Assembly (NCBI GenBank): GCA_028703095.1
Contig: JAQVNO010000009.1
Location: 1 to 35,169 of the forward strand
Source: Bacteroidales bacterium
GTDB taxonomy: Bacteria; Bacteroidota; Bacteroidia; Bacteroidales; WCHB1-69
Length of the DNA stretch: 35,169 nt
Direction of reading: 5' to 3'
Part shown: piece after piece, positions 8,526-16,818 of the stretch
Layout: each line of letters begins with the position of its first letter
Numbering within the stretch: the stretch's first letter is position 1
Notes under the pieces: model-generated
What the model saw: only the letters and a program-made list of their open reading frames with translations
What the model was told of the DNA's origin: nothing
Databases searched by the model: none
Made by a program: the position numbers and the translations under genes

Positions 8526-9443
8526 TCATGACAAATTAAGCATTCGTATAATAGATTTTTTTGACTTTTCTATTGTCTCTTGATCCAACAAAATTTCATT
8601 TTTTTCTTCCGATAAACAGGCATGAATTTTTTCTAATGTATTTAATTTCATATATTCACAATCATTACATTGACATGTTTTTTCATTTTCTAAAATAAAA
8701 AACTCTTTCCCGGGTGCTTCTTTTCGCATGGCATGTAAGATACCGGTTTCCGTGGCTACAATAAATTGCACATCCTTTGATTGTTTTACATAGTTTATCA
8801 ATGCTGTTGTGGATCCTATAAAATCTGCAAATTTTAATATAAATTGTTTACATTCCGGATGAGCTATTACTTTTGCCTTCGGATAGTTTTTTTTCATTTC
8901 AACCAATTTTTCTACTTTTAGCGTATCATGCACATGACATGCTCCATCCCATAACAACATATCTACTCCCAACTCATTATTTAAATAATTTCCTAAATTA
9001 CGATCGGGTGCAAATATTATTTTTTCTTCCTTCTTCAAACCTTGTATGATTTTCTTAGCATTCCCTGATGTACAAATAATATCTGAAAGCATTTTGATTT
9101 CCGCTGTACAATTGATATACGAAACAACCATATAATCCGAATGCATATTTTTAAAAACTTTAAATGATTCTGCCGGACAAGAGTCTGCTAAAGAACACTG
9201 TGAATTTAAATCCGGGAGAAACACTCTTTTTGTAGGATTTAATATTTTTGCCGTTTCTGCCATAAAATAAACTCCTGCAAATATAATTATGTCAGCATCT
9301 GTTTTTTCAGCATATTGTGATAAGGCTAAACTATCTCCTAAACAGTCGGCTATATCTTGTACTTCTCCTGGTGTATAATAATGAGCTAAAATTACTGCTT
9401 TCTTTTCTTTTTTTAATCGTTTAATTTTATCTTCAATATTCAT
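8526..9443 (-). CDS. nadA: Quinolinate synthase A
   Basis: NadA condenses iminoaspartate with dihydroxyacetone phosphate to quinolinate in NAD synthesis, using a [4Fe-4S] cluster. The 305-residue protein shows AVILAHYYTPGEVQDIAD and GDSLALSQYA. Three candidate cluster cysteines are visible, in VSYINCTAEIK, in AHPECKQF and in the C-terminal CQCNDCEYMKLN. The ATETGILHAMRKEAPGKEF segment is also typical. No nadB or nadC is in the window, so the rest of the pathway lies elsewhere. I found no TAnnTTTG element directly upstream, so its promoter is not identified. Confidence 0.95.
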   Translation of the reverse strand: MNIEDKIKRLKKEKKAVILAHYYTPGEVQDIADCLGDSLALSQYAEKTDADIIIFAGVYFMAETAKILNPTKRVFLPDLNSQCSLADSCPAESFKVFKNMHSDYMVVSYINCTAEIKMLSDIICTSGNAKKIIQGLKKEEKIIFAPDRNLGNYLNNELGVDMLLWDGACHVHDTLKVEKLVEMKKNYPKAKVIAHPECKQFILKFADFIGSTTALINYVKQSKDVQFIVATETGILHAMRKEAPGKEFFILENEKTCQCNDCEYMKLNTLEKIHACLSEEKNEILLDQETIEKSKKSIIRMLNLS

Positions 9444-9857
9444 TGAATTTATTATTTTTTAAAATGTATTATTATTAAATATTATATTTTTAAATAAAAG
9501 AAAATAATGATAATGATAATGTATGTTAATATTGTTTAAAACTTTATTTAAGTTTTTAATATTCTGTTAATTTGAAATTTATGTCTTTTATATTTTCCAT
9601 ATACCCTTATATTTTCTTTCTATTTTTTGTTTAAAAATTTCATATTTTTGTTTAAAAAATGGATTTCTTATTTTATCAACATTTTATAAAAATTTGCAAA
9701 CAGCTAAATAAACTATTGCTGTTGAAAAAATAGAATTTCTTTATTTTGATAGGTTTTGATAAGTGTATTATTAATTAAAAAACAAGTATTCAATGTTTTA
9801 TTTTTTATTAAAATCATTATAAAAAAAATAGTTTTTAACAATGCCTTTTCGTATCGT
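9444..9857. other. AT-rich intergenic gap without a supported gene
   Basis: About 410 bases of very AT-rich DNA lie between nadA and the next minus-strand gene stop. It holds a short TAATGA-type triplicate near 9506-9520 and a plus-strand TATTTTTG at 9643-9650. That element is followed at 9659-9733 by a 24-codon ORF (MDFLFYQHFIKICKQL), which I do not consider supported. I see no tRNA, hairpin terminator or IS end. Confidence 0.5.
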
Positions 9858-10355
9858 TTATTTTATTTGCGTGCACGTTTTGCAATTTTTTTTGATGAGG
9901 AGATTTAATTCAGCAACTATATTTTGGTACTGAAATCTATTTCCACACTGGTACATTTTTTTAATGGGATTTTTGTTTAGTATCATTTTTTCCATATCTT
10001 CAAGAGAAGGAGGGGATTTTAATTTTGCATATTCTTCGTACGTCATGGAAAGAAAAACAACATTTTTATTTATACCTCTGTTATCCAGTAAAAATTTTCT
10101 TTTTAAAGGAGTAGGATAACAATAATTTCCATTTTTAAACACATCGCTAGGGTCGGGATAAGAAAGAATTTGTGTTTTATCTTCAGACATAATCACAGCA
10201 ACATTTTTAGTGTAATTTTTTTTAGTTTTGTATATAATTACAGGAGGAACACCCATTTGATTTGCATTATTAGACGTAGAAATGGGTTGTTGGCCGAATG
10301 AGGTTTCTATAAAAATACAAAATACACAAAAAATTATATTACTTACTTTTTTCAT
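9858..10355 (-). CDS. Small secreted protein of unknown function
   Basis: This 165-residue protein starts with a signal peptide (MKKVSNIIFCVFCIFIETSFGQ) cleaved before QPIS. The mature part contains MGVPPVIIYKTKKNYTKNVA, SEDKTQILSYPDPSDVFKNG, VVFLSMTYEEYAKLKSPP and the C-terminal KKMYQCGNRFQYQ followed by KKNCKTCTQIK. I recall similar uncharacterised exported proteins in Bacteroidota but no named domain. No lipobox or T9SS tail is present, so it is inferred to be periplasmic. Cysteines in the last 35 residues could form a disulfide. It is divergent from the polyene cluster, and its promoter is back to back with the cluster's first promoter, about 80 bases apart. Confidence 0.75.
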   Translation of the reverse strand: MKKVSNIIFCVFCIFIETSFGQQPISTSNNANQMGVPPVIIYKTKKNYTKNVAVIMSEDKTQILSYPDPSDVFKNGNYCYPTPLKRKFLLDNRGINKNVVFLSMTYEEYAKLKSPPSLEDMEKMILNKNPIKKMYQCGNRFQYQNIVAELNLLIKKNCKTCTQIK

Positions 10356-10381
10356 CTCCGAATGTTTTTATGTTAATATTG

Positions 10382-10389
10382 CAAAAGTA
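10382..10389 (-). promoter_or_regulatory. Bacteroidota -7 promoter element for the small secreted protein
   Basis: The minus strand reads TACTTTTG, 27 bases upstream of the ATG at 10355. It is paired divergently with the element at 10470-10477. Confidence 0.6.
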
Positions 10390-10469
10390 CTTAAAAATTA
10401 ATAATAACACTAAAAAATGATATAAATAGAAAATTATTGATGAGTGTTTATAATTATAGAAAATTCATG

Positions 10470-10477
10470 TACTTTTG
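10470..10477 (+). promoter_or_regulatory. Bacteroidota -7 promoter element, polyene cluster unit 1
   Basis: TACTTTTG matches TAnnTTTG and lies 39 bases before the ATG at 10516. It falls inside the N-terminal extension proposed by the ORF track, so that extension is untranslated leader. Confidence 0.65.
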
Positions 10478-10515
10478 CAAACGTAATCAGAAATAATTTT
10501 ATAAGCACTATATAT

Positions 10516-12033
10516 ATGCAACAATTTGATCTAATAGAGATTAAAGAAATAATTTTTAATAATAAGCTATTAAAAATTAGCAAGGAAGATAAAGAAAGAA
10601 TAGAGAAAAGTTATGAATTTTTGAAAAATTTTGTTGTAGATAAAGTAATTTACGGTGTTAACACGGGATTTGGACCGATGGCACAGTATAGAATTAATGA
10701 TAAAAATTTAAAATCATTACAGTATAATATTATTCGCAGTCATTCCGGTGGTGCCGGTACGCCTTTACCGGAAATATATGTAAAAGCAGCAATGCTTTGT
10801 AGGTTTCAAACCTTTATTAAAGGAAAATCGGGCGTACATTTGGAAGCCTTAGAATTATTACAATCATTTATCAATAAGGATATTACACCTTATATTCCAG
10901 AACACGGCAGTGTAGGTGCCAGTGGCGATTTGGTTCAATTAGCGCATTTAGCGTTAACGATCATTGGAGAAGGGGAAGTGTTCTATAAAGGGGAAAAATA
11001 CCCTACCTTAGAGGTAATGAAAAAAGAAAATTTAAAAGCCCTTCAACCTTATATTCGTGAGGGCTTAGCATTTACTAATGGAACTGCTGTGATGACAGGA
11101 ATAGGTCTTGTTAATTTAATCTATGCCAAGAAATTAGTAAACTGGGCTATCATTGCTTCGGTGATGATGAACGAAATTGCCTCTTCCTATGATGATTTTA
11201 TGTCGGAAACACTAAATGGTTTAAAAAATCATGAAGGGCAACAAAAAATAGCTGAAACCATGCGATCTTTTTCCAAAGGAAGTAAGTGTTTGAGAAAGCG
11301 AGAAATAGAAATGTATAATAAACACAATGAAGAAGTGTTTCAACATAAAATCCAACCATATTATTCTTTACGTTGTGTTCCTCAAATATTGGGTCCGATA
11401 TGGGACGAAATTAATAATGCCGAAAAAGTTTTAATAAATGAATTTCATTCCGTTGATGATAATCCGATAGTAGATTGTGAAACTCAATCCGTGTATCACG
11501 GAGGTAATTTTCACGGGGATTATGTTTCCTTCGAAATGGATAAACTTAAAATTGCGATAACAAAATTAACCATGTTAATAGAACGACAAATGAATTATCT
11601 ATTTCATGATAAAGTGAACCAAATATTACCGCCCTTTGTTAATTTAGGCATTTTAGGTCTCCAATACGGAATGCAAGGAGTACAGTTTACGGCTACTTCT
11701 ACTACCGCTGAATGCCAAACCTTATCCAATCCCATGTATGTACATAGTATTCCTAATAATAATGATAATCAAGATATTGTTAGCATGGGCACCAATTCTG
11801 CCTTACTGACAAAACATATCATTGAAAATTCATTTCAGGTTTTATCCATACATTTCATGGCATTGGCGCAAGCGATTGACTATTTGAAAATTGAAATGAA
11901 AATGGCATCCGGTTCAAGAAAAGTATACCAAGAAATAAGGGAATGTGTTCCTGTTTTTATTGAGGATACGCCTAAATACAAAGAAATAGAAAAACTAAGC
12001 GATTATTTAAAAACGCGGGAAATAAATATATAA
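10516..12033 (+). CDS. Aromatic amino acid ammonia-lyase, probably tyrosine ammonia-lyase
   Basis: The enzyme eliminates ammonia from tyrosine to give 4-coumarate (or from His or Phe in relatives), here presumably to supply the aryl starter of the polyene. The Ala-Ser-Gly that cyclises to the MIO cofactor is at residues 135-137 (HGSVGASGDLVQLAHLAL). The conserved YGVNTGFGPMAQYR and SIPNNNDNQDIVSMGTNSA are intact. The selectivity pair reads Ser75-His76 (IIRSHSGGAG). That pair is often taken as histidase-like, but the tyrosine-specific enzyme of Flavobacterium johnsoniae has, as I recall, the same residues and strong similarity throughout. I chose ATG 10516 (505 residues) because the track's GTG at 10444 is upstream of the promoter. 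No hut genes are nearby, which favours a biosynthetic role. Confidence 0.9.
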   Translation: MQQFDLIEIKEIIFNNKLLKISKEDKERIEKSYEFLKNFVVDKVIYGVNTGFGPMAQYRINDKNLKSLQYNIIRSHSGGAGTPLPEIYVKAAMLCRFQTFIKGKSGVHLEALELLQSFINKDITPYIPEHGSVGASGDLVQLAHLALTIIGEGEVFYKGEKYPTLEVMKKENLKALQPYIREGLAFTNGTAVMTGIGLVNLIYAKKLVNWAIIASVMMNEIASSYDDFMSETLNGLKNHEGQQKIAETMRSFSKGSKCLRKREIEMYNKHNEEVFQHKIQPYYSLRCVPQILGPIWDEINNAEKVLINEFHSVDDNPIVDCETQSVYHGGNFHGDYVSFEMDKLKIAITKLTMLIERQMNYLFHDKVNQILPPFVNLGILGLQYGMQGVQFTATSTTAECQTLSNPMYVHSIPNNNDNQDIVSMGTNSALLTKHIIENSFQVLSIHFMALAQAIDYLKIEMKMASGSRKVYQEIRECVPVFIEDTPKYKEIEKLSDYLKTREINI

Positions 12034-12040
12034 ATAAATT

Positions 12041-12769
12041 ATGAGATATGCCTTAATAACGGGAGGTTCGAGAGGAATAGGAAGGGCGATATGTATAGCC
12101 TTAGCAGAAGTAGGTTATTCGATAATTATCAATTATATGTCCAATGAAGCTGCTGCCATGGAAACTAAAAAATGCATTGAAGAAAAAGGAGGTAGCGCCG
12201 AACTTTTGCCTTTCGATGTCTCCGACGGAGAAGCCGTGGACCAAGCCGTCCTTTCATGGACAGAAAAGCATCCCGATGATTACATTGCCATTTTGGTAAA
12301 TAATGCCGGAATTCGCTTAGATACCATGATGATATTTATGCAAGATGAACAATGGAACAATGTAATAAACACTAATTTATATGGTTTTTTCTATATTACG
12401 CGACGTTTACTGAAAGATATGTTAACCAAACGATTCGGAAGAATTATCAATGTGGTTTCTTTATCAGGGATTAAGGGACTCCCCGGACAAACCAATTATT
12501 CGGCTGCCAAAGCCGCTGTTATTGGGGCAACTAAAGCGCTTGCGCAGGAAGTGGGTGTCCGAAAAGTTACTGTGAATGCGGTGGCACCGGGTTTTATTAC
12601 AAGCGATATGACCAAAGACCTGGACGAAAATACGCTTAAATCCATGATTCCCGTAGGACGTTTTGGGAAACCGGAAGAAGTAGCTGCTGTGGTAGAATTT
12701 TTGGCTTCGGAAAAAGCTGCTTATATTACTGGCGAAGTTATATCCATCAATGGAGGGCTTTATACCTAA
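12041..12769 (+). CDS. 3-oxoacyl-ACP reductase (FabG-like ketoreductase)
   Basis: This short-chain dehydrogenase reduces the beta-keto group after each extension using NADPH. The 242-residue protein has the cofactor motif TGGSRGIGRAI at residues 7-17 and NNAG near residue 88. The catalytic Ser-Tyr-Lys set is in SLSGIKGLPGQTNYSAAKA (Tyr153, Lys157). VNAVAPGFITSDM and the C-terminal YITGEVISINGGLYT are also typical of FabG. It begins seven bases after the ammonia-lyase stop and is clearly co-transcribed. A FabG-like reductase is the standard ketoreductase of aryl polyene clusters (ApeQ type). A role in primary fatty acid synthesis cannot be excluded by sequence but is unlikely in this context. 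Confidence 0.92.
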   Translation: MRYALITGGSRGIGRAICIALAEVGYSIIINYMSNEAAAMETKKCIEEKGGSAELLPFDVSDGEAVDQAVLSWTEKHPDDYIAILVNNAGIRLDTMMIFMQDEQWNNVINTNLYGFFYITRRLLKDMLTKRFGRIINVVSLSGIKGLPGQTNYSAAKAAVIGATKALAQEVGVRKVTVNAVAPGFITSDMTKDLDENTLKSMIPVGRFGKPEEVAAVVEFLASEKAAYITGEVISINGGLYT

Positions 12770-12807
12770 ACATAATATTGTATTTTAATAATAAACAATA
12801 ATATATA

Positions 12808-14025
12808 ATGAGACGAGTTGTTGTTACCGGAATGGGAATTTATTCTTGCATCGGGAAGAATAAAGAAGAAGTTACAAAATCTTTGTATGAAGGTAATTCA
12901 GGTATTGGCATTGATCCTTTGCGGATTGAATACGGCTATCGCTCGCCACTTACCGGAATAGTAGAACGACCTAACTTAAAGGCCTTGTTAGACAGACGAG
13001 CTCGAGTATGTCTTGCCGAAGAAGGAGAATATGCGTATATGGCGACAATCGAAGCGCTGCAACAAGCAAAGATAGATATGGATTATTTGGAAAATAATGA
13101 AGTAGGTATTTTTTACGGAAACGATTCCTCCGCTAAGGCAGTGATAGATGCTCACGCCATTGTATTGGAAAAAAAAGATACGATGTTGATGGGATCCGGA
13201 GCTATTTTCCAATCCATGAATTCTACTATTACCATGAATTTATCGACAATTTTTAAATTAAGAGGAATAAACATGACCATCAGTGCAGCATGTGCCAGCG
13301 GTTCACATTCTTTGGGACTTGGATTGATGTTTATTCGTAACGGGCTGCAAGATATGGTTATTTGCGGCGGAGGGCAAGAAACGAATTATTTATCCATGGG
13401 AAGCTTTGATGCCTTGAGTGTGTTTTCTCTTCGTGTCGACGATCCTACCAAAGCGTCACGTCCATTTGATGCAAATCGAGACGGCTTAGTCCCCAGTGGA
13501 GGAGCTGCCACCCTTATCCTCGAAGAATATGAACATGCAGTGAAAAGAGGCGCTCCTATCCTTGCTGAAATCATAGGCTACGGCTTTTCATCGAATGGAA
13601 ATAATATTTCACAACCGAGCGACATCGGTTCCATGATAGCTATGGAAAGAGCCTTGAAAGATGCTCTTTTGTCTGCCAAAAACATTGACTATGTCAATGC
13701 CCATGCTACTTCAACACTTCAAGGAGATGCATTTGAAGCAGTGGCTATTGATAAGCTCTTTGGCTCTTATAAACCGGAAGTCAGCTCCACAAAATCAATG
13801 ACCGGTCATGAATGTTGGATGGCAGGAGCCAGCGAAGTTATCTATTCTATCCTTATGATGCAAAATGATTTTGTAGCTCCTAATATCAATTTTGAAACTC
13901 CTGATGAATCCTCTAAAAATATCAATATTGTGAATAAAACCATTCATAAAAAAATGAATGTATTTTTATCTAATTCATTTGGTTTTGGAGGAACAAACAG
14001 TGCGTTAATTGTAAAAAAAATATAA
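12808..14025 (+). CDS. Beta-ketoacyl-ACP synthase (FabF-like), catalytically complete
   Basis: Ketosynthases condense an acyl thioester with malonyl-ACP. This 405-residue KAS II type protein keeps the whole triad: Cys162 (ISAACASGSHSLG), His299 (YVNAHATSTLQGD) and His334 (STKSMTGHECWMAG). The N-terminal VVVTGMGIYSCIGK and the C-terminal SNSFGFGGTNSALIV are typical. It follows the ketoreductase by 38 bases and ends unit 1. It is the first of three complete ketosynthases in the cluster and could act in initiation on the aryl starter (ApeR-like). Which step each one performs cannot be read from sequence. Confidence 0.92.
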   Translation: MRRVVVTGMGIYSCIGKNKEEVTKSLYEGNSGIGIDPLRIEYGYRSPLTGIVERPNLKALLDRRARVCLAEEGEYAYMATIEALQQAKIDMDYLENNEVGIFYGNDSSAKAVIDAHAIVLEKKDTMLMGSGAIFQSMNSTITMNLSTIFKLRGINMTISAACASGSHSLGLGLMFIRNGLQDMVICGGGQETNYLSMGSFDALSVFSLRVDDPTKASRPFDANRDGLVPSGGAATLILEEYEHAVKRGAPILAEIIGYGFSSNGNNISQPSDIGSMIAMERALKDALLSAKNIDYVNAHATSTLQGDAFEAVAIDKLFGSYKPEVSSTKSMTGHECWMAGASEVIYSILMMQNDFVAPNINFETPDESSKNINIVNKTIHKKMNVFLSNSFGFGGTNSALIVKKI

Positions 14026-14047
14026 TTTTCGGGTAAAAATAAAAAAT

Positions 14048-14075
14048 ACACCTATTTTACATAGGTAAAATGTGT
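14048..14075 (+). promoter_or_regulatory. Inverted repeat abutting the unit 2 promoter
   Basis: ATTTTAC, loop ATAG, GTAAAAT form a perfect 7-bp stem. It is extended by ACAC and GTGT after a two-base bulge on the left arm. The right arm ends at the first base of the -7 element TAATTTTG at 14075. It has no T-tract, so it could be an operator or the 3' end structure of the upstream ketosynthase mRNA. Confidence 0.4.
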
Positions 14076-14082
14076 AATTTTG
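14075..14082 (+). promoter_or_regulatory. Bacteroidota -7 promoter element, polyene cluster unit 2
   Basis: TAATTTTG matches TAnnTTTG and lies 38 bases before the ACP start codon at 14120. Confidence 0.6.
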
Positions 14083-14119
14083 CACATTGAAATTATAATT
14101 ACATAACCGGTTTAAATTT

Positions 14120-14368
14120 ATGAAAAGAGAAGAGATTGTTACTATCGTTAATGATTTTTTAATAAAAGAGATAGAAATTGAAGAAAACTTAATAAAAGAA
14201 GATGCTCAATTAAAACAAGATTTGGATATTGATAGTCTTGATTTTGTTGATATTGTCGTCATTGTAGAACGTAACTTCGGATTTAAAATCAAACCGGAAG
14301 AAATGGCAAATGTAAAAACCTTATCCGAATTTTACGATTATATAGAAAGTAAAGTTAATCAGCAATAA
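14120..14368 (+). CDS. Acyl carrier protein 1
   Basis: This 82-residue acidic protein carries intermediates on a phosphopantetheine arm attached to Ser39 in the motif DLDIDSLDFVDIVV. The three-helix layout is normal: helix 1 MKREEIVTIVNDFLIKEI, the DSL motif, then a C-terminal helix ending ESKVNQQ. It differs clearly from the second ACP at 19624, which suggests separate partners, for instance starter versus extension. The LpxL-like acyltransferase starts three bases after its stop. No phosphopantetheinyl transferase is in the window. Confidence 0.93.
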   Translation: MKREEIVTIVNDFLIKEIEIEENLIKEDAQLKQDLDIDSLDFVDIVVIVERNFGFKIKPEEMANVKTLSEFYDYIESKVNQQ

Positions 14369-14371
14369 ATA

Positions 14372-15265
14372 ATGTCACCCCAAGAAAAAGAATGGGACGG
14401 AACTACCGGAGGCGGTCGCTTTGGACAAGTTTTTTTATTTTGGATTTTAACCATCATTAACGTTTCTTTTTTATATCCTGTACTTTTTGGAGTCATTCCT
14501 TTTTATTTGGTATTTGCGCGCAAAGGCTATTTCGCCATCTATTCGTATTTCCGATTCCGTCATCACCAAAGCAAAACTAAAGCCTTTGTTTCGACATTTC
14601 GTAATCACTTGATTTTTGGAAAAATCGTTCTTGATAAATTTGCTTTGCTTGCCGGTAATTATAAACAATTTATTATTTCGGTTCAAGGGAATGAGTATTT
14701 CAAAGATTTAACCGATACACAAAAAGGATTTTTTGTTATCAGTGCACATATAGGTAATTTTGAATTAATCGGACATTGTTTTAAACAAGATAAAAAGAAA
14801 ATTAACGGCATTGTTTTCGGTGGCGAAGGTAAAGAATTTCAAAAACAACGAATTAAATCTTTACAACGTTCCAATGTGAACCTTATTCCGGTTAGCAACG
14901 ACATGTCTCATTTGTTTGCTATCAAGGAAGCCATAGACCATGGCGAAATCGTTACTATGCCTTGTGACAGATTATTTGGGAGTACCAAGAATTATGTAAG
15001 CGATTTTTTAGGAGCTGACGCTACTTTTCCTATTGGAACCTTTCGATTAGCCGCTCAATTAAAGGCCCCCGTATTGGCAATGTTTATCATGAAGGAAAAA
15101 GGATTGCAGTATCAAGCCTATGTTTTCCCTTTGCAAACCCTTGAAAATGAGAAGTCATCGGTGATAAAAGCCGAGTTTCTTGCCAAACAATATGTTAACT
15201 TACTCGAAACTATACTAAAAAAATATCCCGAACAATGGTTTAATTATTACGATTTCTGGAAATAA
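14372..15265 (+). CDS. LpxL/HtrB-like lysophospholipid acyltransferase
   Basis: The family transfers acyl chains from ACP to lipid hydroxyls at the inner membrane. This 297-residue protein starts with a cytoplasmic EWDGTTGGGRFGQVFLFW stretch and one hydrophobic segment (ILTIINVSFLYPVLFGVIPFYL). The active-site box is ISAHIGNFELIGH, a H-x4-E form of the usual H-x4-D/E. It is followed by GEIVTMPCDRLFGS and PIGTFRLAAQLKAPVLAMF. Its place directly behind an ACP fits the ApeD-like step that attaches the finished polyenoyl chain to a lipid anchor, or acylates that anchor. Which lipid is used is unknown. Confidence 0.88.
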   Translation: MSPQEKEWDGTTGGGRFGQVFLFWILTIINVSFLYPVLFGVIPFYLVFARKGYFAIYSYFRFRHHQSKTKAFVSTFRNHLIFGKIVLDKFALLAGNYKQFIISVQGNEYFKDLTDTQKGFFVISAHIGNFELIGHCFKQDKKKINGIVFGGEGKEFQKQRIKSLQRSNVNLIPVSNDMSHLFAIKEAIDHGEIVTMPCDRLFGSTKNYVSDFLGADATFPIGTFRLAAQLKAPVLAMFIMKEKGLQYQAYVFPLQTLENEKSSVIKAEFLAKQYVNLLETILKKYPEQWFNYYDFWK

Positions 15266-15342
15266 TCGGTATCAAGAATAAAAATCATGAAAATAACTAC
15301 ACGCTTTTTCAATTTTAATGTTTCATCTTAAAAACCATCGAT

Positions 15343-16428
15343 ATGAAATTAGAAAGTCCACAAAAAGAAATATATGGCAAAGAACGATTTACAGCTCTCC
15401 AAGCCCAGCGCTTGGCACAAGAAATAGTCTTCGGTCCCATCGTGTTTCAAGTATCCCGTTTAATGGTAAAATTCGGTATTTTTCAATTCCTCGATGACCA
15501 TAAAAACGGCTTGACATTGGAAGAAATTGCTGAAAAAACGCAATTAAGTCGTTACGGGGCACAGGTCTTGATAGAATCCTCCCTCACCATTGGAACAATC
15601 CTACTCAAAGACGAGAAATTCTTTTTAGCGAAAGCCGGCTGGTTTCTCCTTCACGATGAAATGGCTAGAGTTAATATGGACTTTAATCACGATGTAAACT
15701 ATGTAGGAACTTTCGATTTGGAAGCCGCTATTCTAAATGGCAAACCCGAAGGATTAAAAGTTTTTGGTAATTGGCCAACAATTTACGAAGGGCTTTCACA
15801 GTTACCGGCACATGTACAGAAAAGTTGGTTCGGATTCGACCATTTTTATTCCGATGGCTCTTTTGAACAGGCTTTGGAAATAGTGTTTAAAAACAATCCT
15901 AAAACCATATTGGATGTAGGGGGTAATACCGGACGTTTTGCGGCGAAATGCGTGGAATACAATAAAGAAGTGAATGTTACTATTATGGATTTACCGCAGC
16001 AATTGGAAATGATGCGACAACAAACAGTTAACAAAAACGGAGCCGAGCGCATTCACGGACACGGCGTAAATCTGTTGGATGAAAATGTCCCTTTTCCCAA
16101 AGGTTTTGATGTGATTTGGATGAGCCAGTTTCTGGATTGTTTCTCTGAAAAAGAAGTTACCGGTATCTTGCATCGTGCTGCGGCTTCTATGCAGGCAAAT
16201 AGTCGAATCTATATTATGGAAACATTTTGGGATCGTCAACGTTTTGAAACAGCTTCCTACTGTTTGACACAAATTAGTCTGTATTTCACCGCAATGGCTA
16301 ATGGAAACAGCAAAATGTATTTTGCTGCCGATATGGAACGTTGTGTAAATAATGCCGGATTATGTGTGGAAAGCATTCACGATGGATTGGGATTAGGACA
16401 CAGTATCATGGTGTGTAAAGTTAAATAA
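15343..16428 (+). CDS. SAM-dependent O-methyltransferase-like protein
   Basis: A winged-helix dimerisation domain (about residues 25-100, IFQFLDDHKNGLTLEEIAEK) precedes a class I Rossmann methyltransferase domain. The SAM-binding motif is TILDVGGNTGRFAAK, followed by VTIMDLPQQLEMM and DVIWMSQFLDCFSEKE. This layout is shared by small-molecule O-methyltransferases acting on aromatic hydroxyls. In aryl polyene pathways a methyltransferase decorates the aryl head (ApeB type), which I infer here. It is 361 residues long. The 77-base gap after the acyltransferase holds only a 14-codon ORF (MKITTRFFNFNVSS, 15287-15331) that I do not count as a gene. It is the last gene before the tandem repeat array. 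Confidence 0.88.
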   Translation: MKLESPQKEIYGKERFTALQAQRLAQEIVFGPIVFQVSRLMVKFGIFQFLDDHKNGLTLEEIAEKTQLSRYGAQVLIESSLTIGTILLKDEKFFLAKAGWFLLHDEMARVNMDFNHDVNYVGTFDLEAAILNGKPEGLKVFGNWPTIYEGLSQLPAHVQKSWFGFDHFYSDGSFEQALEIVFKNNPKTILDVGGNTGRFAAKCVEYNKEVNVTIMDLPQQLEMMRQQTVNKNGAERIHGHGVNLLDENVPFPKGFDVIWMSQFLDCFSEKEVTGILHRAAASMQANSRIYIMETFWDRQRFETASYCLTQISLYFTAMANGNSKMYFAADMERCVNNAGLCVESIHDGLGLGHSIMVCKVK

Positions 16429-16519
16429 TATCCACGTTTTTTGTCGTTAGCAAGAAATCTCGTACTTCCGTTCATTAGAAACCGACGTTTTTAATAGCGG
16501 CTCTCATCCTCTTAACTAT

Positions 16520-16643
16520 GAGATTGCAATCTCAGCTCGACGAGAATGCAATCTCAACCCAACGAGAATGCAATCTCAATTCAACAAGGATGGGGACTCA
16601 ATTCAACAAGGATGGGGACTCAGTTCAACAAGGATGGGGACTC
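16520..16643. repeat. 22-bp tandem repeat array, six units in two classes
   Basis: Six 14-base cores recur at an exact 22-base period, separated by 8-base linkers ending in CGAC or CAAC. Core 1 is the perfect palindrome GAGATTGCAATCTC. Cores 2 and 3 are GAGAATGCAATCTC. Cores 4 to 6 are AAGGATGGGGACTC, which keep the period and the linkers but lose the palindrome. There are no unique spacers, so this is not CRISPR. The period is not a multiple of three, and the ORF running through it is accidental. Confidence 0.9.
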
Positions 16644-16818
16644 CAGGGAAAGAGATAGAAACGAAGTTTTAATGAAGATAGGACATGTGTCCCATCCGAC
16701 AAAATCCCGCCTTTCGCTTAAGCTTTTTTTTACCGTTAATTGAGGGGAAAAATAAATGAATAAAATATGTTTTTTTTATTAATGTGTCTATATTGAAAGA
16801 GTCAAACATGTTTTTTTA

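Noticed and set aside
9659-9733. 24-codon ORF behind a TATTTTTG element
   Set aside because: It is too short and too AT-driven in composition, in a gap where such ORFs are expected by chance.
10444-10515. N-terminal extension of the ammonia-lyase from a GTG
   Set aside because: The segment contains the TACTTTTG promoter element, and homologues start near the ATG at 10516.
15287-15331. 14-codon ORF before the methyltransferase
   Set aside because: It has no promoter of its own and no recognisable character, and is likely chance.
16520-16643. CRISPR array
   Set aside because: The units are contiguous with 8-base near-constant linkers and no unique spacers, and no cas genes are present.
16546-16743. 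65-residue ORF in the ORF track
   Set aside because: It reads through the 22-bp tandem repeat, whose period is not a multiple of three, and has no promoter or family match.
16429-16743. Insertion sequence remnant
   Set aside because: The composition shift hints at foreign DNA, but I found no transposase fragment, terminal inverted repeats or target duplication.
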